Assembly: GCA_018064505.1 (NCBI GenBank)
Contig: JAGHVC010000054.1
Span: 1 to 51,275, forward strand
DNA length: 51,275 nt
Reading direction: 5' to 3'
Source of the DNA: Candidatus Minthosoma caballi
Lineage (GTDB): Bacteria > Bacteroidota > Bacteroidia > Bacteroidales > Bacteroidaceae
Shown here: positions 43,044-51,275 of the stretch, piece after piece
How positions within the stretch are numbered: the first letter of the stretch is position 1
Layout: each line of letters begins with the position of its first letter
Notes under the pieces: model-generated
What the model saw: only the letters and a program-made list of their open reading frames with translations
Told to the model about the DNA's origin: nothing
Databases searched by the model: none
Program-made: the position numbers and the translations under genes

Positions 43044-44948
43044 ATGGCAGTAATTAAAAAACTTGACATATTCATACTGAAGAATTACCTAACACTGTTT
43101 GCAGGCACTTTCTGCATCAGTTTGTTTGTTGTAATGATGCAGTTCTTGTGGAAATACATTGATGATTTGGTGGGCAAAGGGTTGTCGTTTGAGGTCTATG
43201 CTAAGTTCTTCTGGTATGCAACAGAAACTCTGGTACCTATGGCGTTGCCGTTGGCAATCTTGCTGGCATCACTCATTTCGTTTGGCAACATTGGTGAGAG
43301 ACTTGAGCTGCTGGCAATCAAAGCTGCGGGTATTTCCCTGTTCCGAACTTTGTGCCCACTCATTATTCTCAACACACTATTTGCTATAGGCTCTTTCCAT
43401 TTCCAGAACAAGATTGCTCCTGAAGCTCAGCAGAACCTGATGCAGCTGCTGTTCTCCATGAGAGAGAAATCGCCAGAAGTTGATATTCCTGAAGGTGTGT
43501 GCTATGATGGAATTGACAACATAAACTTGTTCGTCAAGAAAAAGAACAAGGACACAGGCATGCTGTATGATGTGATTATCTACAACATGCAAGACGGAGT
43601 GAACAAGGCTCACATTATCCTTGCTGACTCGGCAAGGATGGAGACAAGCTCCGACAAGATGCATTTGCTTCTTCATTTGTTTGAAGGAGAGCAGTTTGAG
43701 AATCTAAATGACAACACGCTACAGGCAAATAATGTACCTTATCGCAGAGAGACATTCGTAGAGAAACATTTCATAATTGACTTCGACTCAAACTTCACCA
43801 TGACCGATCAGGAGACGGTGGCAGGCTCGGCTATGACGAAGGACATGAATCAACTGGTGTGCGACATCGACTCTATGGAGACAAGGCTCGACAGCTTGAG
43901 TGTTGCTTTCCGCAAGGAGATGAAACGAAATGCCCTTTATGTGCCTCACAAGGCTGTACTATCGGACTATGACTCACTGGTGATTGCAGGTATGTCGTCG
44001 CAATTGGTTAAGGAACTGACCGAAGCTGAAAAACAAGAAGAAAAGAAGAAGGCAAAAACGGCATTCACTGTGCCAAAGTCATCGGTGAACATTGACTCGA
44101 TAATGAACAAGATAAACTCACAAGACAAACAAAGGGTGCTGATGTCTGCTATTCAGAAGTGTGGCATGCAGGAAATGGAATTGGAATGGAAAGCAGACCA
44201 AATGGAAAGCGGTGAAAAGCAAATACGCCGCCACTGGATTCAGTATTGGAAGAAAATCACTACTGCTTTGTCATGCTTGTTATTCTTCTTCATTGGAGCT
44301 CCCCTTGGCGCCATCATCAGAAAGGGTGGACTGGGAATGCCTGTAGTGATTGCGGTTGTCATCTTCCTTGTTTATTACATCATCGATACTGGTTCAATGA
44401 AGGTGGGACGAGAGGGCACAATCCCTGTATGGCTCGGAATGTGGATAAGCACAATAGTGCTGATGCCTTTGGGCATTTACTTCACTATCAAGTCTAACAA
44501 CGACTCATCGGTGTTCAACATGGACACTTACACAAACTTCTTCCGCAAACTGTGGGGAATTCGAACAAAGAGACACATCTCACGCAAGGAGGTTATCATC
44601 AATGATCCTGACTATCCAGAGATGGCTATGATGCTTGGCGAACTCACCAATAGCTGTAGAAACTATCTAAAGAATCACAGAAAGCGTTCTTTGTGGGGCT
44701 ACATCAAGTTCATTTTCAGCAGAAGAAAGGACGAGGATGCAGAAGACATCAACATGCATCTAGAATATATTGTTGATTCATTGTGTAATAGCAAAGACAA
44801 ACAAATTCTTCTTGACCTCAACTACTTGCCAATAATGGAGACAAGCGATTTCCGCTTCTACCGACGCAAGAAGGGAGACATGAAGGCAATTATTCAATAC
44901 GGAGATAAGATAAAAGACTATATAAATGGAAAATATTCAATTCAGTAA
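43044..44948 (+). CDS. LptF/LptG-family lipopolysaccharide-export permease
   Basis: This 634-residue inner-membrane protein of the YjgP/YjgQ family is expected to pair with LptB in extracting lipopolysaccharide. Three N-terminal helices (about 10-130; [50 protein letters not shown]) precede a periplasmic beta-jellyroll (about 150-300). An additional polar, Lys/Glu-rich insert (about 300-400) follows, then three more helices ([24 protein letters not shown] onward) and a soluble C-terminal extension of about 130 residues. It is much longer than the roughly 360-residue proteobacterial proteins because of the insert and extension. It overlaps ribBA by 23 bases. Confidence 0.88.
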   Translation: MAVIKKLDIFILKNYLTLFAGTFCISLFVVMMQFLWKYIDDLVGKGLSFEVYAKFFWYATETLVPMALPLAILLASLISFGNIGERLELLAIKAAGISLFRTLCPLIILNTLFAIGSFHFQNKIAPEAQQNLMQLLFSMREKSPEVDIPEGVCYDGIDNINLFVKKKNKDTGMLYDVIIYNMQDGVNKAHIILADSARMETSSDKMHLLLHLFEGEQFENLNDNTLQANNVPYRRETFVEKHFIIDFDSNFTMTDQETVAGSAMTKDMNQLVCDIDSMETRLDSLSVAFRKEMKRNALYVPHKAVLSDYDSLVIAGMSSQLVKELTEAEKQEEKKKAKTAFTVPKSSVNIDSIMNKINSQDKQRVLMSAIQKCGMQEMELEWKADQMESGEKQIRRHWIQYWKKITTALSCLLFFFIGAPLGAIIRKGGLGMPVVIAVVIFLVYYIIDTGSMKVGREGTIPVWLGMWISTIVLMPLGIYFTIKSNNDSSVFNMDTYTNFFRKLWGIRTKRHISRKEVIINDPDYPEMAMMLGELTNSCRNYLKNHRKRSLWGYIKFIFSRRKDEDAEDINMHLEYIVDSLCNSKDKQILLDLNYLPIMETSDFRFYRRKKGDMKAIIQYGDKIKDYINGKYSIQ

Positions 44949-46134
44949 GATAGAAGATGCTTTAGAGGATTTCCGACAAGGCAAATTCGTCATAGTGGTT
45001 GACGATGAGGATCGTGAGAACGAGGGCGACTTCATCACAGCAGCAGAAATGATCACTCCAGAGAAAATCAATTTCATGCTTCGTGAAGGTCGTGGAGTGC
45101 TTTGCGCCCCTATCACAATCTCTCGTGCGAAAGAACTTGAGCTTGCTCATCAAGTGGAAGACAACACAAGCATGCTCGGTACTCCTTTCACTGTGACTGT
45201 TGACAAACTGGAAGGATGCACTACTGGAGTTTCGGCTCATGATCGTGCCGAAACAATAAAATGGCTTGCGAACACCGATGCTAAACCTCAGGACTTTGGG
45301 CGTCCAGGGCACATTAACCCTCTGTATGCTCAAGACAACGGAGTGCTCCGTCGTGCTGGCCATACAGAAGCTGCTATTGACCTTGCCCGACTCTCTGGTT
45401 TGAAACCTGCAGCTGCACTTATTGAGATTCTGAATCCTGACGGCACTATGGCTCGTCTTCCCCAGCTTGCGGAAAAAGCTAAGGAATTCGGCATGAAGCT
45501 CATACAGATAAAGGATTTGATTGCTTACCGCATTCAGCAGGAAAGATTGGTGGACAAAGGCATGGAAGCAGACATGCCAACTGCATACGGACACTTCCGC
45601 ATCATTCCTTTCAAGCAGAAAAGCAACGGACTCGAGCACATTGCTCTTGTAAAGGGTGAATGGAACGAAGGAGACCCTGTGCTCGTAAGAATGCATTCTA
45701 GCTGCGCAACAGGCGACATCTTCGGAAGCATGCGTTGCGACTGTGGAGAGCAGCTTCACAAATCAATGGAACTAATTGAGAAGGAAGGGAAAGGCGCAAT
45801 CGTGTATCTTCAGCAAGAAGGCCGTGGCATCGGCTTGACAGCAAAGATTGCTGCTTATGTGCTTCAAGAGCAAGGCATGGACACCGTAGATGCTAACATT
45901 CATCTCGGTTTTGACCCAGACCTTCGCGACTATGGCGTCGGCGCACAAATTCTTCGCGACTTGAAGATTACAAAACTTCGTCTCATAACAAACAACCCTG
46001 CCAAGCGTGTAGGCCTTGATGGATACGGTCTTGAAATCATCGAGAATGTACCGATTGAGATTAAGCCAAATCGCTATAATGAGCGTTATCTCCGTACAAA
46101 GCAGGAGAGAATGGGACATAAGTTGCACCTCTGA
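44926..46134 (+). CDS. ribBA: Bifunctional DHBP synthase / GTP cyclohydrolase II
   Basis: This 402-residue riboflavin-synthesis enzyme has two fused domains. Residues about 1-200 form 3,4-dihydroxy-2-butanone-4-phosphate synthase ([50 protein letters not shown]). Residues about 205-402 form GTP cyclohydrolase II, with the zinc cysteines in [20 protein letters not shown] and the motif QQEGRGIGL. Both active sites look intact, so the protein supplies both branches of the pathway. The start overlaps the end of the LptF/G gene. Confidence 0.96.
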   Translation: MENIQFSKIEDALEDFRQGKFVIVVDDEDRENEGDFITAAEMITPEKINFMLREGRGVLCAPITISRAKELELAHQVEDNTSMLGTPFTVTVDKLEGCTTGVSAHDRAETIKWLANTDAKPQDFGRPGHINPLYAQDNGVLRRAGHTEAAIDLARLSGLKPAAALIEILNPDGTMARLPQLAEKAKEFGMKLIQIKDLIAYRIQQERLVDKGMEADMPTAYGHFRIIPFKQKSNGLEHIALVKGEWNEGDPVLVRMHSSCATGDIFGSMRCDCGEQLHKSMELIEKEGKGAIVYLQQEGRGIGLTAKIAAYVLQEQGMDTVDANIHLGFDPDLRDYGVGAQILRDLKITKLRLITNNPAKRVGLDGYGLEIIENVPIEIKPNRYNERYLRTKQERMGHKLHL

Positions 46135-46248
46135 CCATCCCCCATACCTTTCCCTTTTATTGAGGGAAGTAATTACCAGAGGATGTAGCCCGTTTTTATG
46201 TTAATCAAAAAATAACATACAAGTAGAATATCACCCCCACAAATCATT

Positions 46249-46290
46249 CTACTCCCCTCCATAAAAGTGAGGGGTTGGGGGTGGGTCTTT
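46249..46290 (+). repeat. GGGTGGGTCTT-type palindromic element, copy 5
   Basis: CTACTCCCCTCC, an AT-rich loop, then GAGGGGTTGGGGGTGGGTCTTT. The hairpin is shorter (CCCTC/GAGGG) than in other copies. The CTTT end touches the ATG of the aspartate aminotransferase gene, so this copy forms the mRNA leader just before the start codon. Confidence 0.75.
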
Positions 46291-47484
46291 ATGGAAAATC
46301 TCTCAGATCGTCTTAACAGACTTTCCCCATCTCAGACTCTCGCAATGAGTCAGAAGAGTTCAGAGCTTAAGGCTCAAGGCATTGACATCATCAACTTGTC
46401 AGTAGGCGAACCAGACTTCAACACTCCAGATCACATCAAGGCTGCTGCCATCCAGGCAGTGGAGGACAACTGGAGCCGATACAGCCCAGTACCTGGCTAC
46501 CCTGAGCTCAAGAATGCTATCGTCAATAAGCTCAAGAACGAGAATGGCCTAGACTACAAGCCTTCACAGATTCTCTGCTCTAACGGCGCCAAGCAGTCAG
46601 TATGTAACGCCATCATGGCACTTGTTAACGCTGGCGATGAAGTTATCATTCCTGCACCATATTGGGTTTCTTACCCACAGATGGTTCTTCTTGCAGAAGG
46701 TACACCTGTATTCGTTGAGGCAAAGATTGAGCAGGACTTCAAGATTACTCCAGAACAGCTGGAAGCAACAATCACAGACAAAACACGCGCACTCATCCTT
46801 TGCTCTCCAAGCAACCCAACAGGTTCGGTTTACAGCAAAGAGGAGCTAGAAGGCTTGAAGAATGTCCTTCTCAAGCACCCACGAGTAATCGTTATCGCTG
46901 ACGAAATCTATGAGCACATCAACTACATCGGCGCTCACGCTTCAATGGCATCTTTCGATGATATCAAGGAGCGTGTTGTAATTATCAATGGCGTATCGAA
47001 GGCTTATGCAATGACCGGCTGGCGCATTGGTTTCATCGCTGCTCCTGAATGGATCGTTAAGGGCTGTAACAAGCTTCAGGGCCAGTATACTTCAGGTCCT
47101 TGCTCTGTTTCTCAGAAGGCTGCTGAGGCTGCATTTGCTGGAGACCAGACTTGTGTCGAGACAATGCGTCAAGCATTTGAGCGTCGCAAGAACCTCATCG
47201 TTAAGCTCGCAAAGGAAATCCCAGGACTTGAGGTTAACGAGCCACAAGGCGCATTCTACCTCTTCCCTAAGTGCTCAAGCTACTTCGGCAAGAAGGATGG
47301 CGACCGCGTAATCAACAACTCTACTGACTTCGCAATGTACCTCCTCGAGGTTGGCCATGTGGCTACAGTAGGCGGTGACGCATTCGGTTCTCCTGAGTGC
47401 TTCCGCATGAGCTACGCTACAAGCGACGAGAATATCGTGGAGTCAATGAAGCGCATCAAGGAAACTCTTGCACGCTTGAAATAA
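46291..47484 (+). CDS. aspC: Aspartate aminotransferase-type enzyme
   Basis: This 397-residue PLP enzyme of the class I (subgroup Ib) aminotransferases interconverts aspartate and oxaloacetate with 2-oxoglutarate. It contains INLSVGEPDFNTP, CSPSNPTGSVY, IADEIYEHI, the PLP lysine in INGVSKAYAMTGWRIGF, and FRMSYATSDENI with the carboxylate-binding Arg. The ATG at 46291 is chosen because frames further upstream translate the palindromic element. A strong terminator follows 8 bases after the stop. Confidence 0.92.
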   Translation: MENLSDRLNRLSPSQTLAMSQKSSELKAQGIDIINLSVGEPDFNTPDHIKAAAIQAVEDNWSRYSPVPGYPELKNAIVNKLKNENGLDYKPSQILCSNGAKQSVCNAIMALVNAGDEVIIPAPYWVSYPQMVLLAEGTPVFVEAKIEQDFKITPEQLEATITDKTRALILCSPSNPTGSVYSKEELEGLKNVLLKHPRVIVIADEIYEHINYIGAHASMASFDDIKERVVIINGVSKAYAMTGWRIGFIAAPEWIVKGCNKLQGQYTSGPCSVSQKAAEAAFAGDQTCVETMRQAFERRKNLIVKLAKEIPGLEVNEPQGAFYLFPKCSSYFGKKDGDRVINNSTDFAMYLLEVGHVATVGGDAFGSPECFRMSYATSDENIVESMKRIKETLARLK

Positions 47485-47491
47485 CTAAAAC

Positions 47492-47545
47492 AAAGGAACG
47501 AATCATAGACCTAATTGGCAATTGATTCGTTCCTTTTCTTTTTTT
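47492..47545 (+). terminator. Terminator of aspC
   Basis: AAAGGAACGAATCA (47492-47505) pairs perfectly with TGATTCGTTCCTTT (47523-47536), with a 17-base loop and a T-rich tail. It ends shortly before the next gene's ATG at 47561. Confidence 0.85.
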
Positions 47546-47560
47546 CTAACCTTAACCATT

Positions 47561-50500
47561 ATGAAAAGAATACTAACTTCCGCTTTATTACTATTGAATC
47601 TTGTCGCAAATGCACAAGAAGATATCACTACGAAATATATCGTGAACCCTTCATTTGAAGCCGACGACATCACGAAGCTTTCTAAAGATGATACAAGAGG
47701 TGCATATGCTGCTCCTTCTGTAGAGGGATGGAAATTAGCAGGGAATTACGGTGTTTCAGACATCATGACAAGTGCCACAACAGCTACTGATAATAATTTC
47801 GGTACTCCGGGAAAACCTGCAGAAGGAAGCCAGATGTATTATCTTCGCCATGCATGGACTGATGCAACTCCAAGCCTCACCCAAACCATTAAACTACCTG
47901 CAGGAAATTACCGACTTACTGTTGACAACAAATGCATTACCCAATCATCTCAGTCGGCATCCTTGATTGCAGGGAATGAGAGCACCGCACTCACCTTCTC
48001 AAGCTCTATGCCGTCAGTATGGGCAACCACCTATGTAGATTTCGCACTAAAAGAAGAAAAGACCATCACAATAGGAATCAAAGCAAACTTTGTCAATGCT
48101 TCTGGCGGTTCGATAATTATCGACAACTTCCGCCTTTATGACATGAAAGACTACATTGTTCCAGAAGAACCAACAGAAACAAGCGTGTTCTCTCCTACAG
48201 AAGGTGTTATCACTACTAACTTTGTTAGTGAAACAGAGATGAAAGCAGACCTACTGCAAATGCTTGCCAACTTCTCCAAATACATGGTAAATGATTTCCA
48301 AGAGTGTCAAGCACCTAATAGCAAGAATGAAGCTTGCGGTGCATTCAAAGGAGAAAACACAATGGGAAATGATGAGCGCGGCGTGCGTCCTAATGCAGAC
48401 CTGAGCATGATATGCGCCTTCCTTGTTAAGTATGGAAAAGCTGCTGGAGTAACTCTGCCTGAGGGTGTAACATGGGACAAGATTGAAGACATGGCAATGA
48501 AATCCCTCATATTTGCCTACTCTACTCACAAAGCAAACAAATTGAAAGTATGCTCTGGCAACAACTACTGGGGATCTATGTCAACTAGCGATAGCGTGTG
48601 GGAATCTTCACTTTGGGCTATGTCTGTTGCCTATTCGGCATATTTCCAATGGGATAAACTCACCGAGGAGCAGCGTGGATACATTTATGCATTGCTGAAA
48701 GCAGAATGTAATTATGAGCTTGGAAGAAGTATTCCTACAGGATATGCAGGCGACACAAAAGCAGAAGAAAACGGATGGGAAGCAGACATTCTTGCCGCAA
48801 CTCTTGGCCTCTTCCCTAACGATGCCCTTGCTCCAAAGTGGTTTGCAAGACTCCGTGAATTTGCAATCAATTCGTATTCACACACGGGAGACGCCTTAAA
48901 CACAACAGTAATTGACCCCGAATATGACAATACGACTGTAGCTGATTTATATAAAGGACAAAATCTATATGACGACTTCTCACTCCAAAACCATAATTTG
49001 TTCCACACTTCATACCAGAATGTTGTGATGCAAGAACTTGGGGAAGCAGCTCTAGCATTAAAAATGTTCCAGCTTGGCCTTTACGGAGAGGAGAAATGGA
49101 AGACAAACGCACTCATGCACAATAACCAGCAAGTGCAGGACTCAATACTTAACTGGCTAGCTCTTCCTGACGGCGAATTAGCAATGCCAAATGGCAATGA
49201 CTGGTCTCTATTCCTATATGATCAGATAACATCATATACAACTCAGGCATGCTTCCTGCAAGACCCAAATGCCCTCATGCTCGAGAATATGGCATACAAG
49301 TACATCAAAGCCCGCCAGACAACCACTAAAGATGGCAGCTGGCTGTTGCGAGCAGATGTTGGCGCCCGACGCATGGGAGTGGAAGCGCATCGTGTGATGA
49401 TGACATTCCTCATGCATGACATTCTATCTACTGCAAGCATAAAGGCTCCTACATGGGACGAATTCAATGCCAAATATAGCGAAGCAAAGATGATTCCATG
49501 CCAGAATATTGTTCGTGCATCAAACCCTTATATGTTCTCATGCTTCTCATGGAGCAACGGATTAAAGAGCTACACTGGATATTTTGCCCAGAATTCCGCT
49601 GACAAAAATAAGATCATCGTTCCTTTCAGAGCAAACAACACTGGCAACATCCTCGGATGGTACGAAGTGTCGGGGAAAGGCACAAATGCAACTCCTATTG
49701 TAAGTGGTATATATAAGCTTGACGGCAACAGCTACACCATGAACGGAGAAATCAACACAAATGATGCTGCTCTCAACAATCGCTTTGCGATATTCAGCAC
49801 TCCATCTAGGGCATTCATTTATCTTGACTATGTCACAGCAAACAGTGCCTGTACTATCAATTCTGAAAAGGGCGGACTCCTTGCAATCTCTACCGATGAG
49901 CTCACAAAGCTTTCGCGTACATTATATTATAATAAAGAAGAAGAGGTTGCTCATAAGCAAACAGATGGTACTTCTTTCATAACAATTGACTCAAAATGGG
50001 TAAATATCGACAATCAGATTGGCATTGTTAGCACTAACGACAAGAAGTTCGCATTTGGCGATCGAGGAGCCAACAACTCTATCTACACGAGCAAGCTCTA
50101 CCCTATGTTCAGTAACAAATCGCGCACAGTCAAAGCAAACGAAGTGGTTGACGCAAGAAACCTTGTTTACTACAACTTAGCAGATGCCGCAGAGACAAGA
50201 ACACTGGCCGATGCAACAATGCCTATCAAATCTTTCCTTCCTAATGGGTGGAATGGCGTGATTGTAAATGATGGAAATCCTGTGTATATATTTCTCTCTA
50301 ACTTCAAAGGTGAAAACAATGCTGCCACAATTGCTGATTTGCAGTATTCTGGACTAGCGCCTGTATTCAACCAGCAGACAACAATCATCGACAGTAAATC
50401 AACTTCCACATTCACAATTGCTCAAAACAATTCCTACGCACAAGAGATTACTTCTTTCATAGAAGGTACAGATGTTGAAGCGCAGATGGAAGGCAAGCAG

Positions 50501-50800
50501 TCGCTCTACATTACAGCGACAAAGAACACAACGGTGACTGTGCACATCAACGCAGACGCAAATGCCGCTGAGAGAACAAAAGCATCAAAGATTGTTGAAC
50601 TAAAGAAAGGCGAAACCATTTATGCCTATCTGAAGAATAGCGAGGTATGCGTTCAGAGCGCGTCCATTCCCACGGTTGAGAAAGAAGACTATACTTCATA
50701 CATCGTTAACCCATCGTTCGATGCGAGCGCAACGGGCTGGAAAGGGGCGCCTACAGTAAATATTGTATTGCAGAGAAATTCAACACAACATTTGATGTAA
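47561..50800 (+). CDS. Large secreted protein, candidate polysaccharide-active enzyme
   Basis: This 1079-residue protein has a signal peptide (ending ANAQ), a carbohydrate-binding-like beta-sandwich (about 20-200, beginning YIVNPSFEADD), a helical region of about 400 residues with many aromatic pairs (NNYWGSMSTSDSVWESSLWA, GWEADILAATLGLFPN, DFSLQNHNLFHTSYQN, RMGVEAHRVMMTF), and long beta-sandwich regions. The order (helical toroid, then sandwich) resembles polysaccharide lyases, but I do not recognise the family and cannot name the substrate. A second binding domain begins near residue 1045 (YIVNPSFDAS) and is cut by a frameshift near 50758; the frame given stops at 50800. The ATG at 47561 gives the signal peptide. 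Confidence 0.7.
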   Translation: MKRILTSALLLLNLVANAQEDITTKYIVNPSFEADDITKLSKDDTRGAYAAPSVEGWKLAGNYGVSDIMTSATTATDNNFGTPGKPAEGSQMYYLRHAWTDATPSLTQTIKLPAGNYRLTVDNKCITQSSQSASLIAGNESTALTFSSSMPSVWATTYVDFALKEEKTITIGIKANFVNASGGSIIIDNFRLYDMKDYIVPEEPTETSVFSPTEGVITTNFVSETEMKADLLQMLANFSKYMVNDFQECQAPNSKNEACGAFKGENTMGNDERGVRPNADLSMICAFLVKYGKAAGVTLPEGVTWDKIEDMAMKSLIFAYSTHKANKLKVCSGNNYWGSMSTSDSVWESSLWAMSVAYSAYFQWDKLTEEQRGYIYALLKAECNYELGRSIPTGYAGDTKAEENGWEADILAATLGLFPNDALAPKWFARLREFAINSYSHTGDALNTTVIDPEYDNTTVADLYKGQNLYDDFSLQNHNLFHTSYQNVVMQELGEAALALKMFQLGLYGEEKWKTNALMHNNQQVQDSILNWLALPDGELAMPNGNDWSLFLYDQITSYTTQACFLQDPNALMLENMAYKYIKARQTTTKDGSWLLRADVGARRMGVEAHRVMMTFLMHDILSTASIKAPTWDEFNAKYSEAKMIPCQNIVRASNPYMFSCFSWSNGLKSYTGYFAQNSADKNKIIVPFRANNTGNILGWYEVSGKGTNATPIVSGIYKLDGNSYTMNGEINTNDAALNNRFAIFSTPSRAFIYLDYVTANSACTINSEKGGLLAISTDELTKLSRTLYYNKEEEVAHKQTDGTSFITIDSKWVNIDNQIGIVSTNDKKFAFGDRGANNSIYTSKLYPMFSNKSRTVKANEVVDARNLVYYNLADAAETRTLADATMPIKSFLPNGWNGVIVNDGNPVYIFLSNFKGENNAATIADLQYSGLAPVFNQQTTIIDSKSTSTFTIAQNNSYAQEITSFIEGTDVEAQMEGKQSLYITATKNTTVTVHINADANAAERTKASKIVELKKGETIYAYLKNSEVCVQSASIPTVEKEDYTSYIVNPSFDASATGWKGAPTVNIVLQRNSTQHLM

Positions 50801-51275
50801 ACCAGACAATTCAAGGATTACCAAAAGGCAACTATATTCTTACATGTCAAGGATTCTATCGAGACGGCAGCTATAACAATGCTGCTGTCCATCGATCTCA
50901 AGGCAAGGAAGCATTAAACGCAATTCTTTATGCTAATGAATCAAAAACAACCTTGATGTCGATATATGAAGATGCAAACAAACACGGTGCTACTGGCGTA
51001 AAGCAAAGTTCATACGGTTATATTCCTGATAACATGGAGCAAACAAGACTCTATTTCAACGACGGACTATATACTAATGTTCTTAATTGCACTGTTGGTG
51101 ATGATGGAATCCTTAAGATTGGCATTAAAAAGAGTGTTTCAAACAGCAATGACTGGAATATTTTTGACAATTTCACACTCTCTTATCTTGGACTTCAAGA
51201 GGAAGATGAGCCAGAAGAGCCAAATGGAATCAATACGATTAGTCACACATTGAAACCTGCACAAGGCATCTATAC
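50758..51275 (+). CDS. Frameshifted C-terminal continuation of the 47.6 kb gene (partial)
   Basis: From 50758 a different frame (one base back) stays open to the window end and continues the second binding domain: KYCIAEKFNTTFDVNQTIQG, LPKGNYILTCQGFYRDGSYN, NIFDNFTLSYLG. It ends with NGINTISHTLKPAQGIYT, which looks like the start of a C-terminal tail as used by secreted Prevotella proteins. The N-terminal domain of the same protein has matching landmarks (LPAGNYRLTV, IIDNFRLYDM). One missing base in GTAAAT (50756-50761) would explain the break. The 3' end is outside the window. Confidence 0.7.

Noticed and set aside
44962-45759. 265-codon antisense frame in ribBA
   Set aside because: The sense frame has intact catalytic motifs of both RibBA domains; the antisense frame shows no protein family.

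Overview
The window looks like a chromosomal segment of a gut or rumen-type Bacteroidota, most likely Prevotellaceae. Reasons: start sites are preceded by the Bacteroidota promoter pattern (TTTG, about 20 bases, TAnnTTTG) and not by Shine-Dalgarno sequences; lipoproteins carry acidic stretches after the lipobox cysteine, as in the Bacteroidota surface-export signal; and the families are typical of the phylum (GH127/146, DUF4465, DUF3316, BtuG-type propellers, ferredoxin-less indolepyruvate oxidoreductase). I see no phage, transposase, CRISPR array or rRNA.

Layout. 0.2-9.1 kb: secreted aldose epimerase, HrpB-type helicase, a secreted GH3 beta-glycosidase convergent with a secreted xylan-esterase-like hydrolase, and a PLP aminotransferase. 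9.2-16 kb: a cobalamin riboswitch drives a vitamin B12 uptake operon: DUF4465 surface lipoprotein, a BtuG-like propeller fused to a second surface domain, BtuB and a BtuF-like binding lipoprotein. No BtuCD permease or ATPase is present. 16-18.4 kb: a 5'-nucleotidase-type phosphoesterase and an unrecognised possible papain-fold protein. 18.5-24.5 kb: a compact leftward operon iorA-iorB-histidine kinase-thioesterase-paaK, fitting fermentation of aromatic amino acids through aryl-pyruvates to aryl-acetyl-CoA and aryl-acetate, with an unusual embedded TPR sensor kinase. 24.7 kb: tRNA-Leu(UAG), followed by an internally deleted esterase relic.

26-29.1 kb: a large secreted beta-L-arabinofuranosidase-like enzyme. 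29.2-36.4 kb, leftward: S41 peptidase with a DUF3316 protein, topoisomerase IV/gyrase subunit A, and the acetate pathway pta-ackA. 36.4-37 kb: a non-coding, repeat-rich stretch. 37-39.4 kb: HAD phosphatase and a divergent secreted caspase-like protein. 39.4-42.9 kb: a leftward overlapping cluster prfB-CYTH-VanZ-Na+ symporter. 43-47.5 kb: LptF/G permease overlapping ribBA, then an aspartate aminotransferase. 47.6 kb to the end: a large secreted carbohydrate-active-looking protein with a frameshift near 50.76 kb, cut by the window end.

The strongest non-gene signals are small palindromic repeats. A GC-rich element ending in GGGTGGGTCTT occurs five times, once read into the N-terminus of the CYTH protein. 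A different inverted pair fills the pta-ackA gap. A nested palindrome and a 23-base-period array lie in the 36.4-37 kb gap, and a three-way-junction fold lies just downstream of the epimerase gene. No clearly new defence or mobile system is present. The best candidates for novelty are the B12 surface fusion, the kinase inside the aryl-pyruvate operon, and the repeat families.
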